Shown here: positions 35,850-47,050 of the stretch, in pieces
Position numbering within the stretch: the stretch's first letter is position 1
How the letters are laid out: each line of letters opens with the position of its first letter
DNA from: Panax quinquefolius
Taxonomy: Eukaryota > Streptophyta > Magnoliopsida > Apiales > Araliaceae
DNA length: 64,000 nt
NCBI GenBank assembly: GCA_020205615.1
Contig: CM035170.1
Coordinates: 39,280,721-39,344,720 of the forward strand
Direction: 5' to 3'
Notes under the pieces: generated by a model
What the model was told of the DNA's origin: nothing
Seen by the model: only the letters and a program-made list of their open reading frames with translations
The model's database searches: none
Translations under genes and position numbers: made by a program

Positions 35850-36780
35850 AAGTCTAGCTGGGATAGTGATGCCAAAGGATGTCCCAAACAAGTCAAAGTC
35901 GGTAGTTTAAGTAAGAGCGTTTGTCGAGGAACCCGAACGAAGCTATCACGGGTAAGTTAATCATAAACTCTTGCGAAGTTTATACCTTATTCGATATCGG
36001 TTCCACCTATTCTTTTATTTCTCATACTTGCGCTCAATGTTTAAATTTGACCCCAGTACAAAACCCATTTCTATAACCCTCAAATATTTTTTCACCCAAA
36101 ACGAACGTAACATGCGCCAAAGATGTTGGCTTGAGCTGTTGAAGATTATGACCATACCATTCTATAACATCGTGGAAGAGTGAACATGGTAGCTGACGCG
36201 TTGAGTAGAAGATTGTATGCGATTATGAGTGCGATGTTGTTAACACAAAGACCTATTTCGTACGACTTACTCTAGAGACCCACGTAATGATGTTAAATAT
36301 ACGATTAAAACATACTTTAATGGATAAAGTTAAAGCCACTTAAGGTATAGACTCAGAGCTGATGAATGTGAAGAAGAAGGTTCAAGAGGGCGTTATTCTA
36401 GAAGTAAGAATTGACGAAGAGAGGAAATTTCAACACTCGATTTAATTGTTCTATTTGAAATCCTCGATCGAGTAGGAACTGTGGCCTATAGACTCGTTTT
36501 AATGCCAAGTATGTCGCGTGTTCATAATGTTTTTTTTTCACGTATCAAAGTTACATAAATATGTGGACAACCTGAACCACATTATTGAATTAGAACCGGA
36601 CGAGATAACGAAAGATTTAACGTATGAAGAGTTACTTGTTAAAATCTTGGATAAGAAGAAACATATTCTATGCTCAAAGGTTATACCTCAAGAGTTAGAA
36701 TCTAATGAGGTATCCTCATCTGTTCGACATACCAGGTACGTACATAAATTTCGAGGGCGAAATTTCTTAAGGAGGGGAGA
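35850..36780 (+). pseudogene. Collapsed pol of a Tekay-like element (protease + RNase H + integrase tail)
   Basis: Three pieces stand next to each other with the rest deleted. Protease at about 35930-36040 has AITGKLIINSCEVYTLFDIG, Asp kept. RNase H end at about 36085-36225 has ERNMRQRCWLELLK and VNMVADALSRR. The integrase C-terminal tail at about 36450-36700 has VGTVAYRLVLMPS, HVSKLHKYVDNLNHIIELE and DLTYEELLVKILD. RT, most of RNase H and the integrase core are absent. A polypurine tract AAGGAGGGGAGA (36769-36780) ends the piece. It cannot code for transposition. Confidence 0.8.
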
Positions 36781-37684
36781 TTGTAAGACCCCAAATTTTA
36801 CGAATAAATATTTAATTTTCTTGAAATATTTTTTTTTAATATTATGGTATAGATTTGATATAATGTTATAGTTGTGGGTAATATTTATAAATTTTGCAAA
36901 GTAAGCAAATTGTTATTAAATATTCGATTGGTCGGGGAATATTCTTTTTGTCGGGGAATATTCGTACGACGACACAATCATTTGTGGATCCCACAACGGA
37001 ATTATTGTCGGAGTTAGAAAATGACAGAAATATCTTTTTATGAATATAACAACAGAAGTTTTACCGTTAACTATTGAATCACCCGGTGTTAAAAGTACAG
37101 TAATACGCGTGGTTGCATAGTAGCACACGGTATTGATTATTGATGCTTACGTGAGAGTCACTCAGTTTTGTTCAATTATTGCTACAGTAATTGTTACATA
37201 GTATCTCACGTTATTTGATTCAATTATTTTCGATATTTTATATATTATTAAATCAATAATTGAGACGACAAAGTTATTAATATTATTATTTGTAATATTG
37301 ACGATGTCTAGAATTTCTGTCAAGGAGAGGTTTGGTCACCTAATGGTGCGCCAATAGGAAGAAATCCTTATTGGAAAGCCTCCTCTTTCCTGAGAACGAC
37401 CTGGTTGTTAAATATTGCGAATTATAATAATGATGATAAATGTTGTTAAAAATATTGAGAGGATTTTTATGAAGTAGTTGTTGTAAATTTTGCTTATTAT
37501 TTGGATCTCCATTTACCCATTTTTTTAAAAATAATCGGTAGAAAGTTGTTTAATATAAATATAATGAGACCCACTTGTGATTATGAGATGTTGGTGGGAG
37601 GGAACACGTGGAAGAAAAAAAAAAAATAAATATGAAATTCGAGAATTTTGTCACGGAAGGAGTTTTATTTTTTTACAACATGTG

Positions 37685-37728
<44 letters not shown>

Positions 37729-38074
37729 CAATAGTTTTGTTTTTTATGAAAAATAAAATATATTTTATTTTATTGAATATTATATTAATAAGTTGAAAAA
37801 GAAAATGAAGCGTATGAAAATTTTTCGCCTGTGATGCTTTCGTCCAAAAATCTTACTGTTGGTCCGTGATAATTTTTCAAATAGTATCCTTTCCAATCTC
37901 CTATAAATAGGATGATTAATTAGAATTGAAAATTATACCAAAATCAGAGAATTCTTCTTCTATAATATTGTGCGTATTTCTTTTGAGTTTTAGAAAGATT
38001 TGAGTGTAAAAAATAGTAAAAGTTTTCTTCAAGAATATCTCCGCTCTACCAGTCGGAATACTCTTCTTTTTCAG

Positions 38075-38340
38075 GTAAGGGGTATTATTTCTTTTGTATT
38101 CATGAAGAGAGTTATTTCTTTCAATACTCGTAAGGGGTATTATTTATTTCATATTCTGAAGAGATATTATTTTTCGTATTCGTATAAATATTATTTCGTT
38201 CAATATTCGCAAGAAATATTATTTTCATTTAATATTAAGTAAGGAATATTATATTAGCTTCAATATTCGAAAGGAATATTATTTTCGTTTAATATTCGTA
38301 AGGGATATTATTTTTGTTCAGTATTCGTATAAAATAATAT
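38075..38340. repeat. Tandem array of AATATTCGTAAGG-like units
   Basis: About eight degenerate units of 30-40 bp with CAATATTC, GTAAGG and ATATTATTT. The array begins exactly at the donor-like site and repeats it. Confidence 0.7.
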
Positions 38341-38544
38341 TTTATTCCATACTCTGTAATATGTAAGTAAGATTATTTCATTTCAGATTTTGAATTTTAT
38401 ACTAGTTTTGTTAAAGTTTTGGCTTCTATACTCCATGAAATTAGTAGAATATCCTTGATATTTGCACTTCATCAAGTATCTTTTCATGAGAATATTATTC
38501 TGAGCATTCTTGATAAGTTTAAACTTTTTTATACCGGGGTACTA

Positions 38545-38625
38545 TTCACGGGATTACTAATCCCGAAGTTACTATTCACGGGATACTATTCACTCAATTA
38601 CTATTCACCCGGTGTACTATTCATG
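38545..38625. repeat. Short array of TACTATTCACGGG
   Basis: ACTATTCAC or a one-base variant occurs five times at 14-22 bp spacing, several copies followed by GGGAT. Confidence 0.75.
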
Positions 38626-38839
38626 ATAAAAATTGATTCCTTTTCGGTTTAAATCATTTTTAGTACAATATCATTCTTGAATTTTACTCCACAAAGCAGT
38701 ATCATGTTGACAATTTGAATGTTATTGAATCCTGGATAAATTAAATTATAAATCTTTAAAAATTTATCCTTGAACTTGTTTGATTGAATTCTTATATCAT
38801 TGTCATCATCCTCATGTTTATATTATGTTGAAAGTCATC

Positions 38840-39135
38840 TTTGGCCGTAGTGCATAGATGGACTTGGTATGATTATAACCAGGGATTATTCGGTATAATC
38901 ATGACCGTAATGTTACAAATGATGTGGTAAAAGTCCTCATTAGCCCGTAGTGCATTGATGGATAGTTTTTGGTATGATTATGACCATGGATTCTCTTCGA
39001 CCAATAGTGCAAAGATGAATTGTTTTATGGCATGATCATGACCGTTGATTAAAACACAATTATCCTTGGCCCGTAGTGCATGGATAATTCGTGGTCGTGA
39101 TACTAAAGAATATCCTTGGCCCGTAGTGCAGGGAT
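38840..39135. repeat. Tandem repeats with GGCCCGTAGTGCA
   Basis: Units of about 60-90 bp with GCCCGTAGTGCAT-GATG and ATGATTATGACC occur about five times. The homologous block in element 1 (9005-9260, 16450-16690) has GCACTAC units. Confidence 0.7.
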
Positions 39136-39670
39136 GATTCGATGATGTTGATTATTTATTAAGCTGAGTCTCAGCAATAAAATTGATGATAAATCTTTTA
39201 AATCATAGAAGATAGTAGATTTTATGCTCTACTTGACTCTTCTAATGGATTGCTTATTCCACTGCAGTTGTTGATCTAAAACTTGTTGTCTATTATATTC
39301 TATCGGTTGTTATACTGTTGAAGGCTAAAGATAATTTATTTTGCATTATCTTAGTCATAATATTTCTTACTGGGCTAGTTGAGTTCACCCTTTCTTTCAC
39401 TGTTCTCTTCAGGAAATGAGAATATAGATGGGACTAGTCGGCGAACGGATTGACGGTTCAGATGGTTGCATTAGTAGTTCTCACTATTCTGTGAAATAAT
39501 GTGATAATAAATATATTGAGGACTTATTTTGAGTTTGTATATTGTCTAGAAGATAATATTTGTATTAAAACTCACAGCTCATGTTGTATATTTAAGTTTG
39601 TATTTGTATTCTGTACCATGTATTTGGCGACTCAGAATATGTGATGTATACCTATTTTGGGGGTGCCACA

Positions 39671-41486
39671 ACATTCGCCAAATAATAGGCTCAATAGAAC
39701 TGAATGATATGTTCTATTAACATTCTGAAATATACTACTGAGGGTCTAATGACCATGAACCATGTCCACAGTTATAAGTAATCTTTCAATTTTAACTTTA
39801 ACAGTCATATGACTATAAGGACTCCACGTACTTAGGGGGATTAACCCTTCGTACAATGTATTGTACACAAACATTTCAATGCTAAGCGTAAACCCCTACA
39901 AGTTCGCACCAAAGTAAGTTTGGTTTGGATACATTTTAAGGTAATTTGGAATTCAACGGACATCAACTAAGGATTAGTTGAATAAAAGATAATCACGTTA
40001 TGTTATGAAATAAATCATAAGTGAATTAACAATGTATATTAAAGTTATGCTTTAGGAATAAGCTAATAGCATAAATATTGAATAACTATCACATACCTTG
40101 CTTGAACAATATTAAGCCATGGTCATTTTGAATTGAATACTAAGCATGCATAACGAATAGCAATTTGAATAATAATAACTATTCAACGACAGTATATTGG
40201 ATTAAATAAACTTGCTTGCTATTTGACAAGTTAAATAAAAGAATAACTTGCTTAACATAAAACTAAGGTTTAGAGAACTTGCATCATCATGAACAAACTA
40301 GATACAAGAGCTTGTAAATTTAAAGTTTAAATAAGACAAGTAAACTTGCATACCAATAAACAAACTAGCTCAACGAAAGTGTAGAGTTAGAAAACTTGCT
40401 CAATTGTAAAAATAGAGTTAGAGAACTTGCTCAATGTAAAAAGATAGGTGTAGAAACTTTCCTCGAGCGTAAGTTATAATATTAGACTCACGGTCACCTA
40501 CATATAGGTTTAGAACCATCATCTATTAGATATACTAACATTCACGTTCTAACATAACACGTATTTCTAGTTAGACTTATTATTATAGCACAAGTCTTAA
40601 GATACCATGCAAAAATCAGAAGCTACAAGTGTTAACCTTCACAACAGATGTTTAATATTCATCATACTCATTACGTTTTAATATATCATGTTAATCACAT
40701 ACTAATCATTCAAACTTTGAATTTGCTAACCACATAACATGATTCTGTTTTAGCTATATTATCACATGTTTATTATACTAACACATCATTAGACCAACGT
40801 ATGTCGCTATCCCGAAGAATGTAGCCACAATAGATACTTCTATCTCATATCAATTATTGTATGCGCAATTGCACCACACAATAGCAACTTACTACACAAT
40901 TTTAACCTTGGCACCAGTAGCAAATTCTGCTTGAATGCATGAGATAAAGCGAAATCGGCATGAACAGTGGCCGTTTTTAGCCCAACTAACACGAATTTCA
41001 CCCACCAAACAGTGAAATTAACACAAACAATTGATATAAACTAATCATAAACATGTTTGCTAACATTTACAACCAATTAGAACAATTTAACATCAACTAG
41101 AACTAGTTTAATTTCTCAAAATTCATATTTTAATACTAAAACTCCATTTTTGAGTTTCTTCACAAAAATTATCATTGTAATCTCTATACTTGGCCAAATT
41201 TCTTTGTTCAAATTACGTTGTGCTCGTTTCTTAATGAACTAACATATACAAGACTCAATTTATAGTTTAATATATGAATTGATCATCAAAATTGGTACTT
41301 ACATAAGCCATATGAAAAATACAAACACTGACATTATTTTCTTCCTATTATCAAACGAAATTAACATACAATTCTAATTTAAACACAAATTCTAACCATC
41401 AAAAACTCATACAACTACAAGTACTCAGTTGTATAATTGTAAACTTAGAATTTTGAATTCACGAAATAAAACAACACTATCTTGTG

Positions 41487-41559
<73 letters not shown>

Positions 41560-42291
41560 CAACACTAAGGTTATGTAAAAATACCTTTAATTTGCTTGCA
41601 ATCCTTACTATCACCACTGATAATCACTATGAAATCCTCAGGTTTCCTCTCAATTCTCTCTAAATGTTCTTCTCTCTTTTCTCAGCAACTAAAATTCGTA
41701 AAAAAATTAACCTGATAGCTATAATGCGTAAAACTCAACTGATAGACATAATAATACGTATACTTATTATAATATCAGTTAAAAATAAAATATAACGTAT
41801 ATGTTATAAATTTATTTTATATTTTATTTATTTTTTTTATTATATATAATTCAAAATTAAAAAAAAAAATCCAAAAGCCATAGAGCTTTGTTTGGCAAAT
41901 CATTTAAAATTAAAGAGTTTATATCCTTAAGCATTGTTTGGGTAAAACTAGATTAAAACTACTTTAATTTATTTTAATAACTCAATATACTATAGTTATT
42001 TGTCACACTTTATTTAATCAAGCTTTCATATTTAATTTAATTAATTCAATTAACAATTAATTAAATAAATCATTTAATCACATAACTCAATACAAATAAT
42101 TAACCATCAATTTGAAATATCAACATAATAATAATTTCCTTAATTCATTAATTATTTATTTAACAAATAATTAACCAAATAAAATCAAATCAATTAAACA
42201 AATATTTATTCAACGATAAACGCATCCATTAAATATTTATATATAATTCAATAAATATTTAATATTACAATTGAAAATCTGGAAGGTTACA
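39671..42291 (-). mobile_element. Minus-oriented family-A LTR missing its 3' end
   Basis: On the minus strand it starts TGTAACCTTCCAG at 42291 and matches LTR A from its start to about position 2885, so the last 400 bp are absent. The (CA)n(TA)n tract at 41491-41560 and the CCAAACAATGCTTAAGG-type motif near 41930 are inside. It is directly joined to the LTR ending at 39670 on one side and to a TGTTG-type LTR on the other. Confidence 0.75.
41491..41560. repeat. (CA)n(TA)n microsatellite
   Basis: About 22 CA followed by about 12 TA. Confidence 0.95.
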
Positions 42292-42734
42292 TAAGCACTA
42301 ATAGACTACGATCTTTACTTGCTCGTATAGCAGACTCTACGTTTCCAGGGCAGACTACGATTCTTGACTTGGCTCGGCAGGTGCTTGGATCAACTCTATG
42401 ATTCTGAGTGTGGCCCTCCAAAGCAGACTACGATTCTGAAGCAACTTTCTCGATACTCTACGATTCTGCCTTGGCTTCTGCAATTTCTCAGCTGGCTCGA
42501 TAGACTACGATTCCGTTGAGGCCAATCTATTACATCTCAAAATAGATCAACCTAATAGTTTTGATCTTTTCTTTTATACATTCATTTTCAGAATGATAAA
42601 CATTAAGCACAGATCAAACCTAAATTTTTTTGATCTATCATCTAAGTCCTTGTACATGTATTCTTTTGAAGGACTTTTCATGTAAGCATGTTTATTTACT
42701 TTCAATGTCAAATTTTAATATGCAATTCCCAACA
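42292..42734 (-). mobile_element. Minus-oriented fragment of a TGTTG-type LTR (family C)
   Basis: On the minus strand TGTTGGGAATTGCATATT starts at 42734 and matches the plus LTR at 44887 for about 400 bp, through an array of GAATCGTAG motifs. The fragment is truncated by the family-A LTR at 42291. TGTTGG starts are typical of Ty1/copia LTRs; the lineage assignment is tentative as no copia gene is present. Confidence 0.6.
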
Positions 42735-42882
42735 AGCTTCAATTGACACTTGTAGCAGTTGCAAAAAAAAAAACATAAAAAGCTTAAATCATTCTTTGAT
42801 TATCTTGCAATTTTGGCAAATGTTGTTGGAGCTTCTTGCAAGCGTAAAGAAGTTGTTATTTCCCAAAGGAACAATATAGATC
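42735..42882 (+). pseudogene. hAT transposase fragment, copy 1 (C-terminal half only)
   Basis: After frame correction the sequence parallels AKKHKKLKSFFDYLAILANV and VGASCKRKEVVISK of the other copies, the segment after the DUF4371 core in plant MYM-type zinc-finger hAT transposases. The N-terminal half is cut off by the family-C LTR. Confidence 0.65.
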
Positions 42883-43237
42883 TAAAAGGGGGGAGTTGAA
42901 TAGATCTTTAAACTTCTTTCTTAATTACTCTTTTGATTGATATCAACTAATTAATTTGTCAAGATCACCTATACGCAACGGAATATAAGTTTGAAAAACT
43001 CCCTTAAAGATTTACCCGGAGATCTTAGTTCTTAACACAAGTTATATGAATGAACATACACATAGCAGATATAGAAGTTATAGTTTGAAAAACGTAAATT
43101 GCATAATATAAAAGACATAAGAGGTTTTAAGTGGTTCGGAGACTAAAAAACTATAACTTCTAATCAACTCTTTTAATCAACGAGTATAATATCCACTAAA
43201 GATATAGGCCCAACAGAGCATTTACATCTGAATCCCT

Positions 43238-43690
43238 AGAATTCCTTTGTTAATCGACGAAGCTCATGATTCATCAATTAAATAACATATGGTTGTTGCT
43301 TTATGTTATATGAACAACTATGGGTGCGTTATTGAGTTCTTTCTTGGCATTGTTCATGTTGCCAATACATGTGTTCTAACACTTAAAGAGGCTATTGAGT
43401 CACTCTTTGCAACACATGGATTGATCATATCACATGTACGTGGGCAACGATATAATGAAGCTAGTAACATACGAGGGGAATTCAATGGTCTCAAAGTTTG
43501 ATTTTTTCAGAGAATGAGTTTGTTTTTTATGTTCATTATTTCCCTCATTAGCTTCAATTGACACTTGTAGCAGTTCCAAAAAAACATAAAAAGCTTAAAT
43601 CATTCTTTGATTATCTTGCAATTTTGGCAAATGTTGTTGGAGCTTCTTGCTAGCGTAAGGAAGTTGTTATTTCATAAAGGAACGATATAG
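43238..43690 (+). pseudogene. hAT transposase fragment (DUF4371-like), copy 2
   Basis: One frame gives LLIDEAHDSSIK, a stop, HMVVALCYMNNYGCVIEFFL, then GIVHVANTCVLTLKEAIES and LFATHGLIISHVRG with RGEFNGLK. A shifted frame continues ENEFVFYVHYFPH and LQLTLVAVPKKHKKLKSFF with LANVVGASC. The wording is that of plant zinc-finger MYM-type protein 1-like/hAT transposases. Stops and a frameshift near 43500 make it a pseudogene. No zinc finger or dimerisation domain is present. Confidence 0.8.
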
Positions 43691-44026
43691 ATCTAAAAGG
43701 GGGGGAGTTGATTAGATCTTTAAACTTCTTTCTTAATTACTTATTTGAGCGATATCAACTAATTAATTTGTCAAGATCATCTATACGCAGCGGAATATAA
43801 GTTTAAAAAACTCCCTTAAAGATCTACCCGGAGATCTTAGTTCTTAACACAAGTTATATGTATGAACATACATATAGCAGAATGTAAATTGCATAATGTA
43901 AAATACAAGAGGTTTTAAGTGGTTCGGAAACTAAACAACTACAACTCCTAATCAACGCTTTTAATCATTGAGTATTATATCCACTAAGGGTATATGCCTA
44001 ACAGAGCATTTACATCTAAATCACTA

Positions 44027-44490
44027 GGATTCCTTTGTTAGTTGACGAGGCTCATGATTCATCAATAAAGAACATATGGCTGTTTCTTTACTTTATGTGA
44101 ACAAGTATGGGTGCGTTATTGAGTATTTTCTTGGCATTGTTTTTGTTGCCAATACATGTGCTCAAACACTTAAAGAGGCTATTGAGTAACTTTTTGCAAC
44201 ACATAGATTGAGCATGTCACATATACATGGGCAATGATATGATGGAAATACATGCGAGGGGAATTAAATGGTCTCAAAAGTTTGATTTTGTCAGAGAACA
44301 AGTCTGCTTTTCATGTTCATTGTTTCGCTCATTAGCTTCAATTGACACTTGTAGCAGTTGCAAAAAAAAACATAAGAAGCTTAAATCATTCTTTGATTAT
44401 CTTGCAATTTTGGCAAATGTTTTTGAAGTTTCTTCCAAGTGTAAGGAAGTTGTTATTTCCCAAATGCACAATATAGATCTAGAAGGGAGA
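44027..44490 (+). pseudogene. hAT transposase fragment, copy 3
   Basis: Same segment as copy 2 with its own changes: FLGIVFVANTCAQTLKEAIE then a stop, LFATHRLSMSHIHG, and later KKHKKLKSFFDYLAILANVF. The frame at 44227-44496 covers its second half. Confidence 0.75.
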
Positions 44491-44822
44491 AGTTGAATAG
44501 ATCTTTAAACTTCTTTCTTAATTATTTATTTGAGTGATATCAAATAATTAATTAGTCAAGATCATTTATAAGTAGCGAAATATAAGTTTGAAAAACTCCC
44601 TTAAAGATTTACCAACATATCTTAGTTCTTATCACAAGTTATATGAATGATCAAACACATAACAGATATAACAGTTATAGTTTGTAGAATGTAAAAGACA
44701 CAAGATATTTTAAATGAGTTGGAGACTAAAAGACTATAACTCCTACTCAACTCTTCTACTCAACGAGTATTATATCCACTAAGGATATAGGCCCAACAGA
44801 CGATTTACATATGAATCCCTAG

Positions 44823-44886
44823 GGTTCCTTTGTTAGTTGACGAGGCTTGCGATTCATTAATTAAAGAACATATGGATGTTGCTTTA
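44823..44886 (+). pseudogene. hAT transposase fragment, copy 4 (left part, interrupted)
   Basis: The LVDEACDSLIKEHMDV-like start of the fourth copy stops where the family-C LTR begins at 44887. It resumes at about 46211. Confidence 0.6.
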
Positions 44887-46207
44887 TGTTGAGAGATTGC
44901 ATATTTAAATTTGATGTTGAAAATAATATTCATGATTATATGTAAAGTCCTTCATGGAATATATTAGGTTAATTTGAGCTTTTAATATTTATCATTCTAT
45001 AAATGAATGTATAGATGAAAAGATCGAAGTTGTTAGGTTGATCTATATCTTGAGATGTAATAGATATGCTTCAACAGAATCGTAATCTATCAAGCTGATC
45101 AGGAGATTGCAGAAGCCATGGCAGGATCAGAGAGCATCGAGAATCGTAATGTGTCTGCCTTGGAGGGCCTCTCCAGGAATCGTAGAGTGATCCAAATGCT
45201 TGTCGAGCCAACTCAGAGATCGTAGTGTGCTCTCGGAAGCGTAGAGTCTGCAAGTCAAGCAAGTAAAGATCGTAGTGTGCCAGTACTTAAGAGAAATCGT
45301 AGTGTTCTCATTTGCTAGTATCAGATCAAGCACCAAGGTGACAAGACACCACGATCAGAATCGCAGAGCATCATTTGTCTGTGTCAAAAGCATCGAGCCT
45401 TGTCCATTTGTTTAAAGGTAAATCACAACAAATATGGAATGGATTATAAATGTTGAAGTCCTCGGGAGCCTTAATGTCACAACAGTCATCCTTAGTATAT
45501 AACAAAGAAACGTATTGAAGAAGCTAATGAAAGTACTATGGGTCAGTAGAAAATTCCTTTTCAGGTGTTAGGTGAGACAGTAGTCTGCTGTGTCAGTGGG
45601 CCAGACTACAAATCAGAAGTTAGAAAAAAGTCCCCATCAAAGCTCAGAAATTTCAAATGCATTTAATGCTTCAACGAATACATTTCAAAGGCCTCAAATA
45701 TGCAAAAGATAAGTAGATGAAAAATCACGCAAGCACTGAACACAAATGCTGAAGAACACTCAACGCTCAACTCTACGATCTAAACAAGAAAGCTTGCTTA
45801 GAGACTTAGTTCTTTCGAATACAAGCTTAACGGTAACTAAGTAGCACCATTCAAGAACTCAACTATTATCAAGTGAAGTAAGAAGTTCCAAGTCAAAAAA
45901 ACTTGAAGAGTTCTAACTGAACTAAGAAGTACCAAGTCTGCTGGACTTGAAGAGGAACTAAGAAGTTCCAAGAGCTATTCTTGAAGGAATCATGAGATTC
46001 GTAGATGTAAAGACATCCTTGGTGACCTAAATTTTTAAGTGCTCAAACCACTTAAAACATTATGTCTCATATATTCTTGCTATAAAGCTTAACTCCTATT
46101 AACTCGTTATACCTTATCAAATTTAAGTCATTATCAAAACTAACAATTATTTCAAACGAATTTAAAATGTCTTTCAACCCCCTTCTAGATAACTTTTGTG
46201 CCTCTTA
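44887..46207 (+). mobile_element. Family-C LTR (TGTTG type) inserted in the hAT repeat
   Basis: Starts TGTTGAGAGATTGCATATTT and ends near TTTCAACCCCCTTCTAGATA...CTCTTA. The hAT unit is split by it and continues on the far side, so it inserted after the triplication. The interior carries eight GAATCGTAG-type motifs (45078-45365). No copia gene accompanies it, so it looks like a solo LTR. The flanks CTTTA and TATTA are similar but not an exact target duplication. Confidence 0.65.
45078..45365. repeat. Degenerate array of AATCGTAG(A/T)GT motifs
   Basis: Motif copies near 45078, 45140, 45176, 45219, 45237, 45267, 45294 and 45357. The inverted LTR copy has seven (reading ACTACGATT) at 42303-42510. 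Spacing is about 18-63 bp. Confidence 0.8.
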
Positions 46208-46210
46208 TTA

Positions 46211-46330
46211 TGTGATAAGATTAAGTATTTTTGGTATTGTTCGTGTTGCCAATACATGTGCTTGAACACTTAAAGAGGCTATTGAGTCACTTTTTGTAAC
46301 ACATGGATTGAGCATGTCACGTGTATATAT
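46211..46330 (+). pseudogene. hAT transposase fragment, copy 4 (right part)
   Basis: Reads GIVRVANTCA, a stop, TLKEAIESLFVTHGLSMSRV, continuing the copy split at 44886. It ends at about 46330 in unrelated AT-rich sequence. Confidence 0.7.
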
Positions 46331-47050
46331 GTGTTATATATTGTGAAATATGTGATTTGGTGCGAAGAGGATTATATATTCATGTATTGGGAAAAAGAGG
46401 TTTAATTGTTAATTAAACTATTGAAGAATTAAATTAAATTGTTATGAAAAAGAAAATTAACAAAGTAACATTAGTTAATTTGATTAAGTTAAAACTATAT
46501 TATGAGAGAATATAATTTAATTATTATTGTAAGGATGGAAGTTATTATGAATTAAATTTAAGTAATAATATGAGTAATTCACTTAATTTAAATAGTGAAT
46601 TAATATAATTGTTTTTAATAAAATGAGAATGTATTATAATACATATAAATTAAATATGTTAATGTAATTCGATTATGAGTCTTGTAAATAGTTAAAATAT
46701 TTATCGAATAGAATAAATGTTTTAGTTAGAATATTTATGAAATAAATATTCGATGAAAATTATTAGGGAATAATTTGTTTAAATATGATAATATTGATTT
46801 AATTTATGTTAAATGATTATATAATTGGTGCGTATTTTATTACGCTAATCTAATTTAGTTAAATAATTAAATTAGAAGATTAAAGATTTGTTAATTAAAT
46901 TGTAATTGTTTTGGGATAAGTTTTTAATTATAATGAAGTTTGACATTTGGTGTAACATATGACAAGAAGATTATTAAAATAAACTAGAAGAAGTTTAATA
47001 AAGTTAAACCAAACAAGGTCTTATAACCTTTAGTGGGTGGTAATCTATCA
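46331..47050. other. AT-rich stretch, possible LTR remnant
   Basis: No gene is visible. The right end (46980-47045) contains AAACCAAACAAGGTCTTATAA, like the CCAAACAAGGC motif of family-A LTR U3 in plus orientation, so this may be a decayed LTR start. Otherwise it is low-complexity AT sequence. Confidence 0.35.

Larger units (their letters stand above)
38075..39412 (+). other. Intron-like segment in the LTR (best splice signals in the window)
   Basis: CTTTTTCAG|GTAAGGGG is a strong plant donor, 165 nt after the TATA box. GAGTTCACCCTTTCTTTC and TGTTCTCTTCAG|GAAATGAG form a branch-like box, pyrimidine tract and acceptor, 25 nt apart. Length 1338 bp. The tandem array just inside the donor repeats GTAAGG at about 38130, 38239 and 38298. 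Confidence 0.45.
36782..39670 (+). mobile_element. Complete 3' LTR of the collapsed Tekay-like element
   Basis: TGTAAGACCCCAAATTTT to TTTGGGGGTGCCACA, 2.9 kb, same family as element 1 but a different branch. TATA is at 37901-37910, donor-like CAG|GTAAGG at 38075 and acceptor-like TTCTCTTCAG ends at 39412. It holds three tandem blocks (38075-38340, 38545-38625, 38840-39135) and a (TA)n tract at 37689-37725. Its 3' end abuts another LTR directly at 39671. Confidence 0.85.
42735..44886. repeat. Tandem triplication, about 780-820 bp units, carrying hAT fragments
   Basis: Units begin with AGCTTCAATTGACACTTG at about 42735, 43553 and 44335. Each holds about 400 bp of hAT transposase sequence and about 400 bp of spacer that includes a GGGGGGAGTTGA stretch and TTTTAAGTGGTTCGGA. 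A fourth partial unit continues at 46208-46330 beyond an inserted LTR. Copies are about 85-90 percent alike by eye. Confidence 0.85.

Noticed and set aside
42300..45365. A DNA transposon with about 400-bp terminal inverted repeats and hAT coding inside
   Set aside because: The inverted segments have LTR-type TGTTG starts, the right copy extends to 1.3 kb, and the hAT repeat continues beyond it at 46211, so the pieces are not one transposon.
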